Counted from the stretch's first letter, positions 8,477-16,795 are shown. The stretch is 64,000 bases of DNA from Uruburuella testudinis (GCF_022870865.1 NZ_CP091508.1:2418001-2482000), one strand, 5' to 3'. Numbers and translations: made by a program. The notes: a model not told the origin generated them from the letters alone.

Positions 8477-9424
8477 ATGGTAAAGAATATGACTACTATG
8501 AATATAATGTGTACTGATAAAGAATCATTTCAACATCTAACCCAAACTCTTACTGATATAAATCTAGCATTTAATAAAGAATGTTTAGATAATCTGTCGT
8601 ATATTGATGAAAAAAAAGGCTCCCCTTTTGGCGCAATGAGAAATATATATAGTGATGTGTATGCGAAAACATCCTATAGCTATTTATTTGAAAAAAATGT
8701 TAAAAAATTTAAGCAACATGCCCATATTCTTTCCAAATTAGCTATTCTAAAGAGTGTAAGTTACTTTAATCCGGAACCGTTTTTTTTTCCAGCTGATATG
8801 ATTAATATTGGAGAACCTATGTTTCCAATGATATTAAGTGACAGCCTGGAAATTAAAGATTTTTTGATACGGAATATTGATTTGATATCCAGTGATACAG
8901 AAGCTTTTCTCGATCGATATGATTTAAACCGCCATATGATTTACAACACTTTGCTGATGTTGGGGGGGAAGCAATTGGCTAGGTTGAAGCAACGGAGTCT
9001 GAATGTATTGGAGTATCCAAAGCCAACCAAATGGATGCTAAAAAGGATGCACGACTACCATTTTTATCTGGCCTTTGCAGAGCAAGATATTCCTGCCATG
9101 CAAGCAGCATTACAACCATTATTTACTCCAAAAAATGCACGAGCGGCAGCGAAAGAAACTTTAACGTATTTTGATTTTTATCTGCAACCTCAAATCGTAG
9201 TTTATGCAAAACTGGCATCTATGCACGGCTTTGATTTGGGAATAGACCATGAAATTGCACCGAAAGAATTAATTAACTATGCTCCTCTCGCAGAGGGAGA
9301 ATATCGGGATATTTTTGATTTTATGAAGCAATACAATTTAAGTTGGCCTTATAAATTTTTGCAGAATTGGGTAGATTACTATACATTTAAAACTGAAAAA
9401 CTGGAATTCGGTGAACAAACATAG
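8477..9424 (+). CDS. Imm49-like immunity protein, module 5
   Basis: A 315-residue, soluble, mostly helical protein beginning 4 bp after the nuclease toxin; ATG 8489 is an alternative start. The segment MHDYHFYLAFAEQDIPAMQ.AL..LFTPK.AR, followed by ALAKLA-like sequence (VVYAKLASMHGFDLG), matches my knowledge of the Imm49 family, which accompanies nuclease-type polymorphic toxins. It should bind and neutralise the module 5 toxin in the cytoplasm. The reading frame is intact, so this toxin-immunity pair is complete. Confidence 0.65.
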   Translation: MVKNMTTMNIMCTDKESFQHLTQTLTDINLAFNKECLDNLSYIDEKKGSPFGAMRNIYSDVYAKTSYSYLFEKNVKKFKQHAHILSKLAILKSVSYFNPEPFFFPADMINIGEPMFPMILSDSLEIKDFLIRNIDLISSDTEAFLDRYDLNRHMIYNTLLMLGGKQLARLKQRSLNVLEYPKPTKWMLKRMHDYHFYLAFAEQDIPAMQAALQPLFTPKNARAAAKETLTYFDFYLQPQIVVYAKLASMHGFDLGIDHEIAPKELINYAPLAEGEYRDIFDFMKQYNLSWPYKFLQNWVDYYTFKTEKLEFGEQT

Positions 9425-9442
9425 CACAATGCCTAGGCTTAT

Positions 9443-9568
9443 TTAGCAAGCGTAGCCTGCATGATTAGCTGTGTTCCTCAAGGAACACACACGGACTTTC
9501 CAAACATTCATCAATATTAAAAATATTAAAGCAAAGGCCGTCTGAAAATTAATTATTTCAGACGGCCT
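9443..9568. repeat. Intercassette spacer, copy 1 (module 5/6), with two hairpins
   Basis: It is nearly identical to 11588-11714. It opens TTAGCAAGCGTAGCCTGCAT, contains a perfect 8-bp stem hairpin GTGTTCCTCAAGGAACAC (9471-9488) and ends in the DUS hairpin 9535-9568. The DUS hairpin probably terminates the Imm49 transcript; its right arm begins module 6. Confidence 0.75.
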
Positions 9569-9635
9569 AAAATTAAAAACCGAAATCGAAAAGCTGGCCA
9601 AACAGCCCGAATACGCCTACCTGAAACAATTACAG

Positions 9636-11249
9636 ATGGCCAAAGACGTCAACTGGAACCAGGTACAGCTCGAATACCAAAAATGGGACTACAAACACGA
9701 AGGCCTTACCGGTGCCGGTGCTGCGATTATCGTTATTATTGTTACCATACTCACATACGGTGCCGGCACCGGCGCCGCAGCCGGTGCCGCAAGTGGTGGA
9801 GCCGCCGCAAGTGGCGGAGCCGCAGGAGCAGCTGCCGGTGCCACCGCGGCAACCACAACCATCAGCACCGCAGCCGCAATGAAAGCCGCAGCACTGACCA
9901 GCCTTTACAGCCAAACCGCCATCGCCGTTATCAACAACAAAGGCGATATCGGCAAAGCCCTGAAAGACCTTGGTCGCAGCAGCACAGCCAAGCAAGTCGT
10001 TACCGCAGCCGTTACCGCCGGCGTATTAAACGGTTTGGGCGATATTGCCGCCAATGCCGGCAACCAAGTAGCGGCCAATACCGGCTACGGTTGGACGGGT
10101 ACGTTTACCACCAACCTGATTAATTCAAGTGCCGCAGCCGCTACCCACACCGCCATCAACGGCGGCAGCCTGAAAGACAGTTTGGAAAATGCCATATTGA
10201 GTGCTTTGGTGCAAACCGGGCATGGTGCAGCGGCGAGCAAGATTAAAGCTTTGGACAACCACCACATCGCCCACAAAGTCGCCCATGCAATGGCCGGTTG
10301 TGCGGCGGCGGCAGCGAATAAGGGCAAATGCCAAGATGGCGCGATTGGCGCCGCTGTGGGTGAAATTGTTGGCGAAAAGTTACTGAACGGCCGAAATGTT
10401 AAAAACCTCAACCCTGAAGAATACAAACAAATCCTAGCCTACTCACGCCTGGTGGCAGGTACAGCCGCGGGCTTGGCCGGCGGGGATGTAAATGTGGCGG
10501 CTAACACGGCTAAAACTGCCGTAGAAAATAATCTTTTGGCTTTCAATCCTAAAAGTAATCCTAAAGCCAAAAAAAAATTTAATGATAAAGTGAAAAATGA
10601 ACTGGATGGAAAATTTGAGCTTAAAGGTACCGGAAAATTTAACAACCAAGGTTATGAAATCATAACTCTTGTGCCGATTGGCAATGCCACAACAGCAAAC
10701 TTAAATGCTAAACAATTAGCCTTCTATAATATGTTAAACAACATTATTCAAGACAAAACGGGTACTGCTCAAATTACCCTAGTCTACAACGATGGCTCAA
10801 CAGCTGGCGGCTCTTGGATCACGGGGAGATTCGACGTAGGCGACATGGAAAAATTGGATGCTAACAAAATTGTATTGACGGGTAATGCTCTCATTGCTCA
10901 TGAATTTAATGAGCAAATAGTTAAAGATAAATTTCATCTTATCCCTCTACAGGGAAAAGAAGATAAATACTATAATTTTGTTCATGAGCTAGCTGTAAAA
11001 AAAGAAATTAATATGATGAAAGATATTACTTCAATTGCAGATAATGCAAAAATTAATGGAGTCGAATATTCTAGAATTTACTACAATCACAGCAAAAAGC
11101 AAATGCTAGGTGTAAATATAGGAACATTTATGACAACACCAACAGGGTTAATGCACAATTTCGATCCTAAACAAACAATTATCAAACCTAATTCAAATGG
11201 AATGTATATTATCGAAACAGAAAATCAATTATTTGAATTTATTCCATAA
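9636..11249 (+). CDS. Orphan module 6: pretoxin with family A toxin
   Basis: A 537-residue ORF from ATG 9636; the same frame is open back through KLAKQPEYAYLKQ to the DUS hairpin, so the module begins there. Residues 1-290 match module 3 almost exactly, and the full AAGLAGGDV...VENN junction is intact here. The toxin shares VIGNATTANLNAKQLAFYNM-type sequence with module 2 up to HEFNEQ, then differs (KEDKYYNFVHELAVKKE..., ending FEFIP). Activity unknown; HEF and HEL could be metal ligands. An intact lipoprotein immunity gene follows 18 bp downstream. Confidence 0.65.
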   Translation: MAKDVNWNQVQLEYQKWDYKHEGLTGAGAAIIVIIVTILTYGAGTGAAAGAASGGAAASGGAAGAAAGATAATTTISTAAAMKAAALTSLYSQTAIAVINNKGDIGKALKDLGRSSTAKQVVTAAVTAGVLNGLGDIAANAGNQVAANTGYGWTGTFTTNLINSSAAAATHTAINGGSLKDSLENAILSALVQTGHGAAASKIKALDNHHIAHKVAHAMAGCAAAAANKGKCQDGAIGAAVGEIVGEKLLNGRNVKNLNPEEYKQILAYSRLVAGTAAGLAGGDVNVAANTAKTAVENNLLAFNPKSNPKAKKKFNDKVKNELDGKFELKGTGKFNNQGYEIITLVPIGNATTANLNAKQLAFYNMLNNIIQDKTGTAQITLVYNDGSTAGGSWITGRFDVGDMEKLDANKIVLTGNALIAHEFNEQIVKDKFHLIPLQGKEDKYYNFVHELAVKKEINMMKDITSIADNAKINGVEYSRIYYNHSKKQMLGVNIGTFMTTPTGLMHNFDPKQTIIKPNSNGMYIIETENQLFEFIP

Positions 11250-11267
11250 AATTACAGGAAACTAACT

Positions 11268-11555
11268 ATGAAAATTTTTTTAAGTTTATTTATATTTTTA
11301 CTACTATCCTCTTGTTCATATAAAAGAGATATAAGATCTCAAGTTTATATAGATGATAAAGAGCAAGGTTTTAATGTTATAGAGAGAGATCCACAATTTA
11401 GTAAAAAAAACACATTTCCCAATGATAAATGGATAAGTTTAAGATCAGGGTTAATCATTTTGCCCAAAAATTCAAACTGTATACTTGAAGAAAGGAAGGA
11501 TCCTAGATTTATAACATTTTCTAGAAAAATGTTTAAAGTAGATTGTTTTGAGTAA
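11268..11555 (+). CDS. Lipoprotein immunity protein, module 6
   Basis: A 95-residue protein with a lipobox-type signal (LLLSSC, Cys at ~17), so it is probably a periplasm-facing inner-membrane lipoprotein. That suggests the family A toxin acts in, or passes through, the periplasm. It is the intact homologue of the nonsense-mutated gene at 2215-2457. It has two further Cys (CILEER, VDCF) that may form a disulfide. AGGAAAC upstream serves as ribosome site. Confidence 0.6.
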   Translation: MKIFLSLFIFLLLSSCSYKRDIRSQVYIDDKEQGFNVIERDPQFSKKNTFPNDKWISLRSGLIILPKNSNCILEERKDPRFITFSRKMFKVDCFE

Positions 11556-11587
11556 GTGTAAATATTATTTAGCAGATTTAGGTACGA

Positions 11588-11714
11588 TTAGCAAGCGTAG
11601 CCTGCATGATTAGCTGTGTTCCTCAAGGAACACACACGGACTTTCCAAACATTCATCAATATTGAAAAATATTAAAGCCAAGGCCGTCTGAAAATTAATT
11701 ATTTCAGACGGCCT
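11588..11714. repeat. Intercassette spacer, copy 2 (module 6/7), with two hairpins
   Basis: Second near-identical copy of 9443-9568: the GTGTTCCTCAAGGAACAC hairpin lies at 11616-11633 and the DUS hairpin at 11681-11714. Keeping a ~126-bp noncoding block next to different immunity genes implies that modules exchange by homologous recombination through it. Confidence 0.75.
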
Positions 11715-11781
11715 AAAATTAAAAAACAAAATCGAGAAACTCGCCAAACAGCCCGAATACGCCTACCTGAAAGAATTACAG

Positions 11782-13270
11782 ATGGCCAAAGACGTCAACT
11801 GGAACCAGGTACAGCTCGAATACCAAAAATGGGACTACAAACACGAAGGCCTTACCGGTGCCGGTGCTGCGATTATCGTTATTATTGTTACCATACTCAC
11901 ATACGGTGCCGGCACCGGCCGCAGCCGGTGCCGCAAGTGGCGGAGCCGCAGGAGCAGCTGCCGGTGCCACCGCGGCAACCACAACCATCAGCACCGCAGC
12001 CGCAATGAAAGCCGCAGCACTGACCAGCCTTTACAGCCAAACCGCCATCGCCGTTATCAACAACAAAGGCGATATCGGCAAAGCCCTGAAAGACCTTGGT
12101 CGCAGCAGCACAGCCAAGCAAGTCGTTACCGCAGCCGTTACCGCCGGCGTATTAAACGGTTTGGGCGATATTGCCGCCAATGCCGGCAACCAAGTAGCGG
12201 CCAACACCGGCTACGGTTGGGCGGGTACGTTTACCACCAACCTGATTAATTCAAGTGCCGCCGCCGCTACCCACACCGCCATCAACGGCGGCAGTCTGCA
12301 AGACAGTTTGGAAAATGCCATATTGAGTGCTTTGGTGCAAACCGGGCATGGTGCAGCGGCGAGCAAGATTAAAGCTTTGGACAACCACTACATCGCCCAC
12401 AAAGTCGCCCATGCCATGGCCGGCTGTGCGGCAGCGGCAGCGAATAAGGGCAAATGCCAAGATGGCGCAATTGGCGCCGCTGTGGGCGAAATTGTTGGCG
12501 AGTATCTGACTAAAAATACTGATTTCAGCAATATGCCTTTAAAAGAAATCAACACTGAAAAAGCCAGAATTACTGCCTATGCAAAACTGGTAGCAGCTAC
12601 AACCGTCGGCTTAGCAGGGGGAAATGTTGATGTTGCTGCCAATGCTGCACAAACGGCAGTAGAAAATAATGCACTTGAAACCATCTGGGACATAGGTAAT
12701 TTGGTTTGGGATGGCGGTAAGTGGATATATGCCAAGTCTATCGGTGACAAGGCAATGGCCAGAGAAGCTGCAATAGATTTTGGATTGGATGCTGCCGCAA
12801 CTGCTGCTCCTTTTGTTCCTGCCGGAGTAACCAAAATCAAACGTGCGGGAGGTTATGTATTAAAATCTGGTGATGAAGTTGTTGATGCTGCCAAAGCGGC
12901 TCAAGAAATTTACAAACAAACCGGTATTAAACTGACATATGATAAAACCAAAAAAGTTTGGACTACCCCTGCGGGATTAGATTATGGGTTAGGAAGCATA
13001 CATGGTAATCGGATTAAACATGTATTAGATCACACTATTCCAAACTCACAAAAAGCCAAACATAATGTTTTTAGTGTATCAAGAAAAGAAATTTTACCTT
13101 TAGTTGACGAGGCATGGAAAAAGAAAGGTGCCCCACTTCCAAATGACCCTGTAGTATATATTGTAGATATGAAAAAAGTGATAGGGACTAAGAATGAGAC
13201 TAAGCTAAAAATTGTCGTAGAAAGCAAAGGATCAAATAAAATAAAAACAGCATACCCACTTGTTAAATAA
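11782..13270 (+). pseudogene. Orphan module 7: frameshifted pretoxin with possible BECR-type RNase toxin
   Basis: The frame enters from the DUS hairpin and reads MAKDVNWNQVQLEYQKW...YGAGTG. At ~11919 two bases are missing relative to module 6, with a further in-frame 18-bp loss in the Gly/Ala run, so translation leaves frame. The remaining pretoxin, VENN and toxin lie in the frame starting at 11858 and are intact to 13270. The tip has GLGSIHGNRIKHVLDHT, an IVVES strand and terminal KTAYP; conserved His residues followed by a Ser/Thr-Tyr-Pro strand recall BECR-fold RNases. This assignment is tentative. Confidence 0.65.
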
Positions 13271-13284
13271 AAGGAACTTTTACC

Positions 13285-13554
13285 ATGCCAGATAAAAAAC
13301 GAATAATATGCCCTCGCTGTGAACAAGATTACCTATACTACTACAAGCCCGATACTATTAATGAAACCATTATCCTATGTCCTGAATGTGATGCAGTTTG
13401 GATGCTAGGAAAACCATTAGTATATGGAGTATATAACATCGATTTCTATGATTATACAAAATTTATGCAAAATAGGAATACTGAGCCCACATGGAATAAG
13501 AGGATATATGAAAGTCCTGTTTATGAAGATGATTTGAAGGATGACGATGTGTGA
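13285..13554 (+). CDS. Zinc-ribbon-like immunity protein, module 7a
   Basis: An 89-residue soluble protein with two CxxC pairs (CPRC near 10, CPEC near 35), probably one zinc site, and an acidic C-terminus (EDDLKDDD) that could mimic nucleic acid against an RNase. It starts 14 bp after the toxin, with AAAAGGAAC as ribosome site. It is paralogous to 13729-14001. No named family recognised. Confidence 0.55.
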   Translation: MPDKKRIICPRCEQDYLYYYKPDTINETIILCPECDAVWMLGKPLVYGVYNIDFYDYTKFMQNRNTEPTWNKRIYESPVYEDDLKDDDV

Positions 13555-13557
13555 TGT

Positions 13558-13713
13558 GGCGCCCATTGGATTTCCTCAACCTTGTTTATGCAGGCTGCGG
13601 TGGCGACCATGCCTGTGATGCCATTCGGGACAATGATAGATGCCGCAGCATTACATATTATTGTAGAAAGTAAAGGTAATAATAAAATTACTACAGCATA
13701 CCCTCAAAAATAA
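13558..13713 (+). pseudogene. Toxin-end remnants between two immunity paralogues
   Basis: Two fragments in different frames. The first (~13558-13635) reads DFLNLVYAGCGGDHACDAIRDN, like a toxin linker. The second (13648-13713) reads HIIVESKGNNKITTAYPQK then stop, a close match to the last 20 residues of the module 7 toxin. A related toxin gene was therefore replaced or deleted here, leaving its last codons attached to its immunity gene. Confidence 0.65.
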
Positions 13714-13728
13714 ATTATGGAATTTACT

Positions 13729-14001
13729 ATGAATAAAAAAATTAAAATATGCCCCGCATGTGTACAGGGATACCTTTATCATGCAAAGCCAAAATATCTT
13801 GATGAAGAAATCATTCTTTGTGATGAGTGTGATGCCGTATGGCGTAAAGATATGAAGATATATTATGGTGAATATGAGAAGGACTTTTACTCTTATGTCC
13901 CTTTTATGGAAGCTCATGGAATATCAGGAGAAAGTATTTGGGAAGGAGAGTTATTTGATTACCCATATTATGAGGATGATAATTCGAATGATCTCGGGTA
14001 A
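13729..14001 (+). CDS. Zinc-ribbon-like immunity protein, module 7b (orphan immunity)
   Basis: A 90-residue homologue of 13285-13554 with CPAC and CDEC pairs and an acidic tail (EDDNSND). I prefer ATG 13729 over ATG 13717 because TATGGAATTTACT lies where the paralogue has its GGAAC ribosome site, and MNKK aligns with the paralogue's MPDKK. Only a scrap of its toxin remains upstream, so this is an orphan immunity gene that could protect against a variant of the module 7 toxin. Confidence 0.55.
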   Translation: MNKKIKICPACVQGYLYHAKPKYLDEEIILCDECDAVWRKDMKIYYGEYEKDFYSYVPFMEAHGISGESIWEGELFDYPYYEDDNSNDLG

Positions 14002-14065
14002 TGGAGCAAACGGAAGGCAAATATTGGCCAAGTAGTTTAACGCCTTTCTATTCTTTACTAAGACA

Positions 14066-14099
14066 ATGCTGTCTGAAAATTCAAATCTTCAGACGGCAT
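14066..14099. terminator. Imperfect AT-type DUS hairpin
   Basis: ATGCTGTCTGAA, a short loop, then TTCAGACGGCAT. It ends the module 7b region and starts the next, degraded module. The left arm has one mismatch to DUS. Confidence 0.6.
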
Positions 14100-14100
14100 T

Positions 14101-14377
14101 ATCGTCAACCGCATTCAGCCCGAAGAAAAACTTAATTCCAAATCGACCGTATGGCAGAAACAGGCCTGACGGAGTAGCACCAGCGAAACGCTGAAACTGC
14201 CGAGCTTCGAAAGCTCAGCGCGCCCGGCGGCTATATTGCCGACATCCCCAAACGAATGGAAAAGGTGACACCGCAAATTTTGCTAATCTGAATGCCAATA
14301 TTGGATATAAAGTAGGGGCACAAGGGTTTAGCACTCTAATCAAATGGGATGCATTTAGATTCCAATGGAAAAGATAG
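14101..14377 (+). pseudogene. Collapsed TpsA module: N-terminal scrap joined to toxin tail
   Basis: Bases ~14101-14200 read IVNRIQPEE...STVWQKQ, a stop, SSTSETLKLPSFE, and in another frame GGYIADIPK: a decayed copy of the start of module 5. From ~14256 a different frame reads NGKGDTANFANLNANIG...WDAFRFQWKR to TAG 14375-14377, the tail of an otherwise lost toxin. The entire pretoxin between them is deleted. Confidence 0.65.
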
Positions 14378-14390
14378 GAATTAATTCCAA

Positions 14391-14878
14391 ATGAAAATAA
14401 ATTTAATAGATAAAGTTATCTATAACCAAGAATTATCTTATGCATTAACATATCAAAAAAGAAGTTTTCTTGGAAAATTTACAGGAATACTTAGTTTATT
14501 ACTTGGAGGAATCTGGTGGCTTTTGGAAATATTTTCCATAGCCTATCCTCTTGGTATTAAATCTATTTTAAGTTGGAGTGTGTTTGGCTTACTTTTCTTC
14601 ACACCGGTATATATATATTAATATTTGGGAGATGCCCAAACTGCAAAAAAATTCAGCCAGCGGGATATGTTGATACAGATATAAGCACGGGCATTGGAAT
14701 ATCGTATTCTCGTGGGTTCACACCTTTCCGTAAGCGGTGTTATTACTGTGGCACTTATCTATCAGTTAAGCAGTTGGAAAAGGATAAGCTAAAAGCAGAG
14801 CTAGCTTCTCAAGAATCAACCAACTCTTTGTTACGAAAAGATGTATTCAATACAGATACAGCAAACAAGCCAAATTAG
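14391..14878 (+). pseudogene. Membrane zinc-ribbon immunity gene split by a TA-repeat frameshift
   Basis: The first ORF (14391-14621, 76 codons) has two hydrophobic segments and stops directly after a (TA)5 tract at 14608-14617. The other frame continues LIFGRCPNCKK...RKRCYYCGTYLS...KPN to 14878. With one TA fewer, the two parts join as a protein of ~162 residues: two membrane helices plus a cytoplasmic zinc ribbon (CPNC, CYYC). It follows the remnant toxin tail by 13 bp and is probably that toxin's immunity gene. Confidence 0.65.
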
Positions 14879-14987
14879 CATAATCATATGAAGTAAGTGT
14901 AGCTTGGATAGATGGATCGGATGTGTTGTATAAGGAAACACATCAGAACTTTCCAAACATTCATCAATATTAAAAATATTAAAGCAA

Positions 14988-15021
14988 AGGCCGTCTGAAA
15001 ATTAATTATTTCAGACGGCCT
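14988..15021. terminator. Inverted DUS hairpin at the start of module 8
   Basis: AGGCCGTCTGAA and TTCAGACGGCCT with an AT-rich loop, preceded by the conserved TTTCCAAACATTCATCAATAT spacer end. A second small inverted repeat, GATGTGTT...AACACATC, lies about 60 bp upstream. The right arm reads in frame into module 8. Confidence 0.75.
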
Positions 15022-15874
15022 AAAATTAAAAAACAAAATCAAGAAGCTGGCCAAACAGCCCGAATACGCCTACCTGAAACAATTTCAGACGGCCAAAGAC
15101 GTCAACTAGAATCAGGTGCGGGCGAATAAGGGCAAATGCCAAGATGGCGCGATTGGCGCCGCTGTGGGCGAAATTGTTGGCGAAAAATTACTGAACGGCC
15201 GAAATGTTAAAAACCTCAACCCTGAAGAATACAAACAAATCCTAGCCTACTCACGCCTGGTGGCAGGTACGGCAGCGGGCTTGGCCGGCGGAGATGTGAA
15301 TGCGGCTGCGGATGCGGCTAAGGTGGCGGTGGAGAATAATGCTCTGAAATGGACAAGTACTACTTCAGCTGAAATTAAACAGGATAATGAAGAAAAACAT
15401 GAAAGAGATGATTGGTTCTCTATATTGCTCCCTGCACATGCTGCATCGTTATCCAAAAATTCAAAAACAACAGGAATTAATAATTTTAGAGATGGCTTGA
15501 GAACAATTTCACTAACTGGTGCTGCTGTATCTGGTTATAGTCCTATAGTTGTAGTAGGAGGGAAAGTTTATTTTATATCAGCCACTACTTCTGTGGCCCA
15601 AGGAGCAGCAATGTCAACGATTGTAGAAGGGCAACCTTACAAAGTTTCAGACTTGGCCTATGATGCAACGCTAGGTGTTTTAATGAATAAAGGTACGGGT
15701 AAAATGATTACTTGGGCAGATACAGATAATAAATTAATCAAAACTTATCTTTATTCGAAAGGTGAATTTACAAATAATATACTTGGGAAAGGTGCATCAG
15801 GTGTGGTTAATGAGGTATTGCAAGATAAAAATACTATCTTAATTGAAGTGCCTGAATGGAGAAAACGTAAATGA
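15008..15874 (+). pseudogene. Orphan module 8: pretoxin largely deleted, family B toxin
   Basis: From the DUS hairpin the frame reads SDGLKLKNKIKKLAKQPEYAYLKQ...DVN, then TAG at 15107-15109 where other modules have the TGG of DVNWNQV. Two codons later a large deletion joins NQV directly to ANKGKCQDG, removing ~250 pretoxin residues. From ~15116 the frame is open through VENN and a family B toxin (LPAHAASLSK...LIEVPEWRKRK) homologous to module 4. The toxin part looks intact but has no translation start beyond GTG 15116. Confidence 0.7.
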
Positions 15875-16167
15875 TTAAATTTCCGAAAAAGCATGCCACT
15901 CTCTATGGCTTTAGTATGCTTGCCTATGGTTTTATTATGGGTAACCTTTATCTAATACTAAAAATATACTCAGTAAATAGCAAGGGAAAGCTAACAATTG
16001 TTAAAGTTATGTCTTTTTTTCTATTTTATCTGGAAATGTTACTTATTCTATTCATATTTCAGTGGTCTATTGAAATTAGCTTTGAGGGAGCACTATATAT
16101 GTTGGGATTAACTATGTTTATCTTTTATTTATGTAGATCCATTCTTCCATATTGGGTAGATAAATAA
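15871..16167 (+). CDS. Membrane immunity protein, module 8
   Basis: A 98-residue protein overlapping the toxin stop by ATGA. It has hydrophobic segments at about 11-31, 44-64 and 73-90, hence probably three membrane helices; an integral inner-membrane immunity protein would fit a membrane-acting family B toxin. It is the intact version of the gene decayed at 5946-6238. No known family recognised. Confidence 0.6.
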   Translation: MIKFPKKHATLYGFSMLAYGFIMGNLYLILKIYSVNSKGKLTIVKVMSFFLFYLEMLLILFIFQWSIEISFEGALYMLGLTMFIFYLCRSILPYWVDK

Positions 16168-16177
16168 GCTCTAACCG

Positions 16178-16795
16178 ATGAATGCAGCTGAAGAAGCCAA
16201 ATTATTAGCCATCTCAAAAGTAGCTGCCGCATCAGCGGCGGCGTTGGCCGGAGGTGATGCCAATACTGCTGCTAATATTGCAGAAACAGCTGTACGGAAT
16301 AATTATTTAACCACATACAAAATGAAAGAAATTGAAAGTTGCTTGAAAGGTATTACATGCAAAACTCAACAAGAGCAAAATACTGCACTGCGTAATGCAG
16401 AAACTCTAAGTAAAGCCCTTGATAAAGAAGTGCATAATCTATGTACAACAAATCCATTAGGAGATGCATGCAGAAACAGTGTGAATTCCATGATGCAGTA
16501 TTTAGCACTAGACTCGGCATGGGTATATATGAAGAAAGATGCAATACGTGTATCAAAAAATATTTTTAACTATTTATATAATACCTCAGGTGCCAATAAC
16601 AGGTTTGTAAAATATTTTAACACTATTGATAATAGAGCAAATTTTTTTGCTGCCAGCAATTTGTATGAAAAACATATTGGCTCAAAAGTAAAATGGTTCT
16701 GAGGGGCAGATTTTGTATCTCGAGCTCCAATAACTGGATTGGGAGCTGATGGCAATGCTTCATACATTACATTTGGATTAGGAAAAATAATATAG
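16178..16795 (+). pseudogene. Module 9: VENN-region fragment and toxin with internal stop, cut by an insertion sequence
   Basis: ATG 16178 starts shortly before the end of a pretoxin (AKLLAISKVAAASAAALAGGDANTAANIAETAVRNN, a VENN variant). The toxin has four Cys in its first ~90 residues and runs to TGA 16700-16702. The same frame continues GADFVSRAPITGLGADG...GLGKII to a TAG at 16793-16795 formed at the edge of the IS630-type element. TGA probably replaces a Trp codon. No immunity gene follows; the insertion may have displaced it. Confidence 0.6.

Noticed and set aside
2569..15021. CRISPR-like regular repeats in the toxin array
   Set aside because: Spacing between DUS hairpins is irregular and kilobase-sized, with no short direct repeats or cas genes.
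1..16795. MafB cassette array
   Set aside because: The shared part is DUF637/VENN-like CdiA/TpsA pretoxin; no mafA or MafB N-terminal domain is visible.
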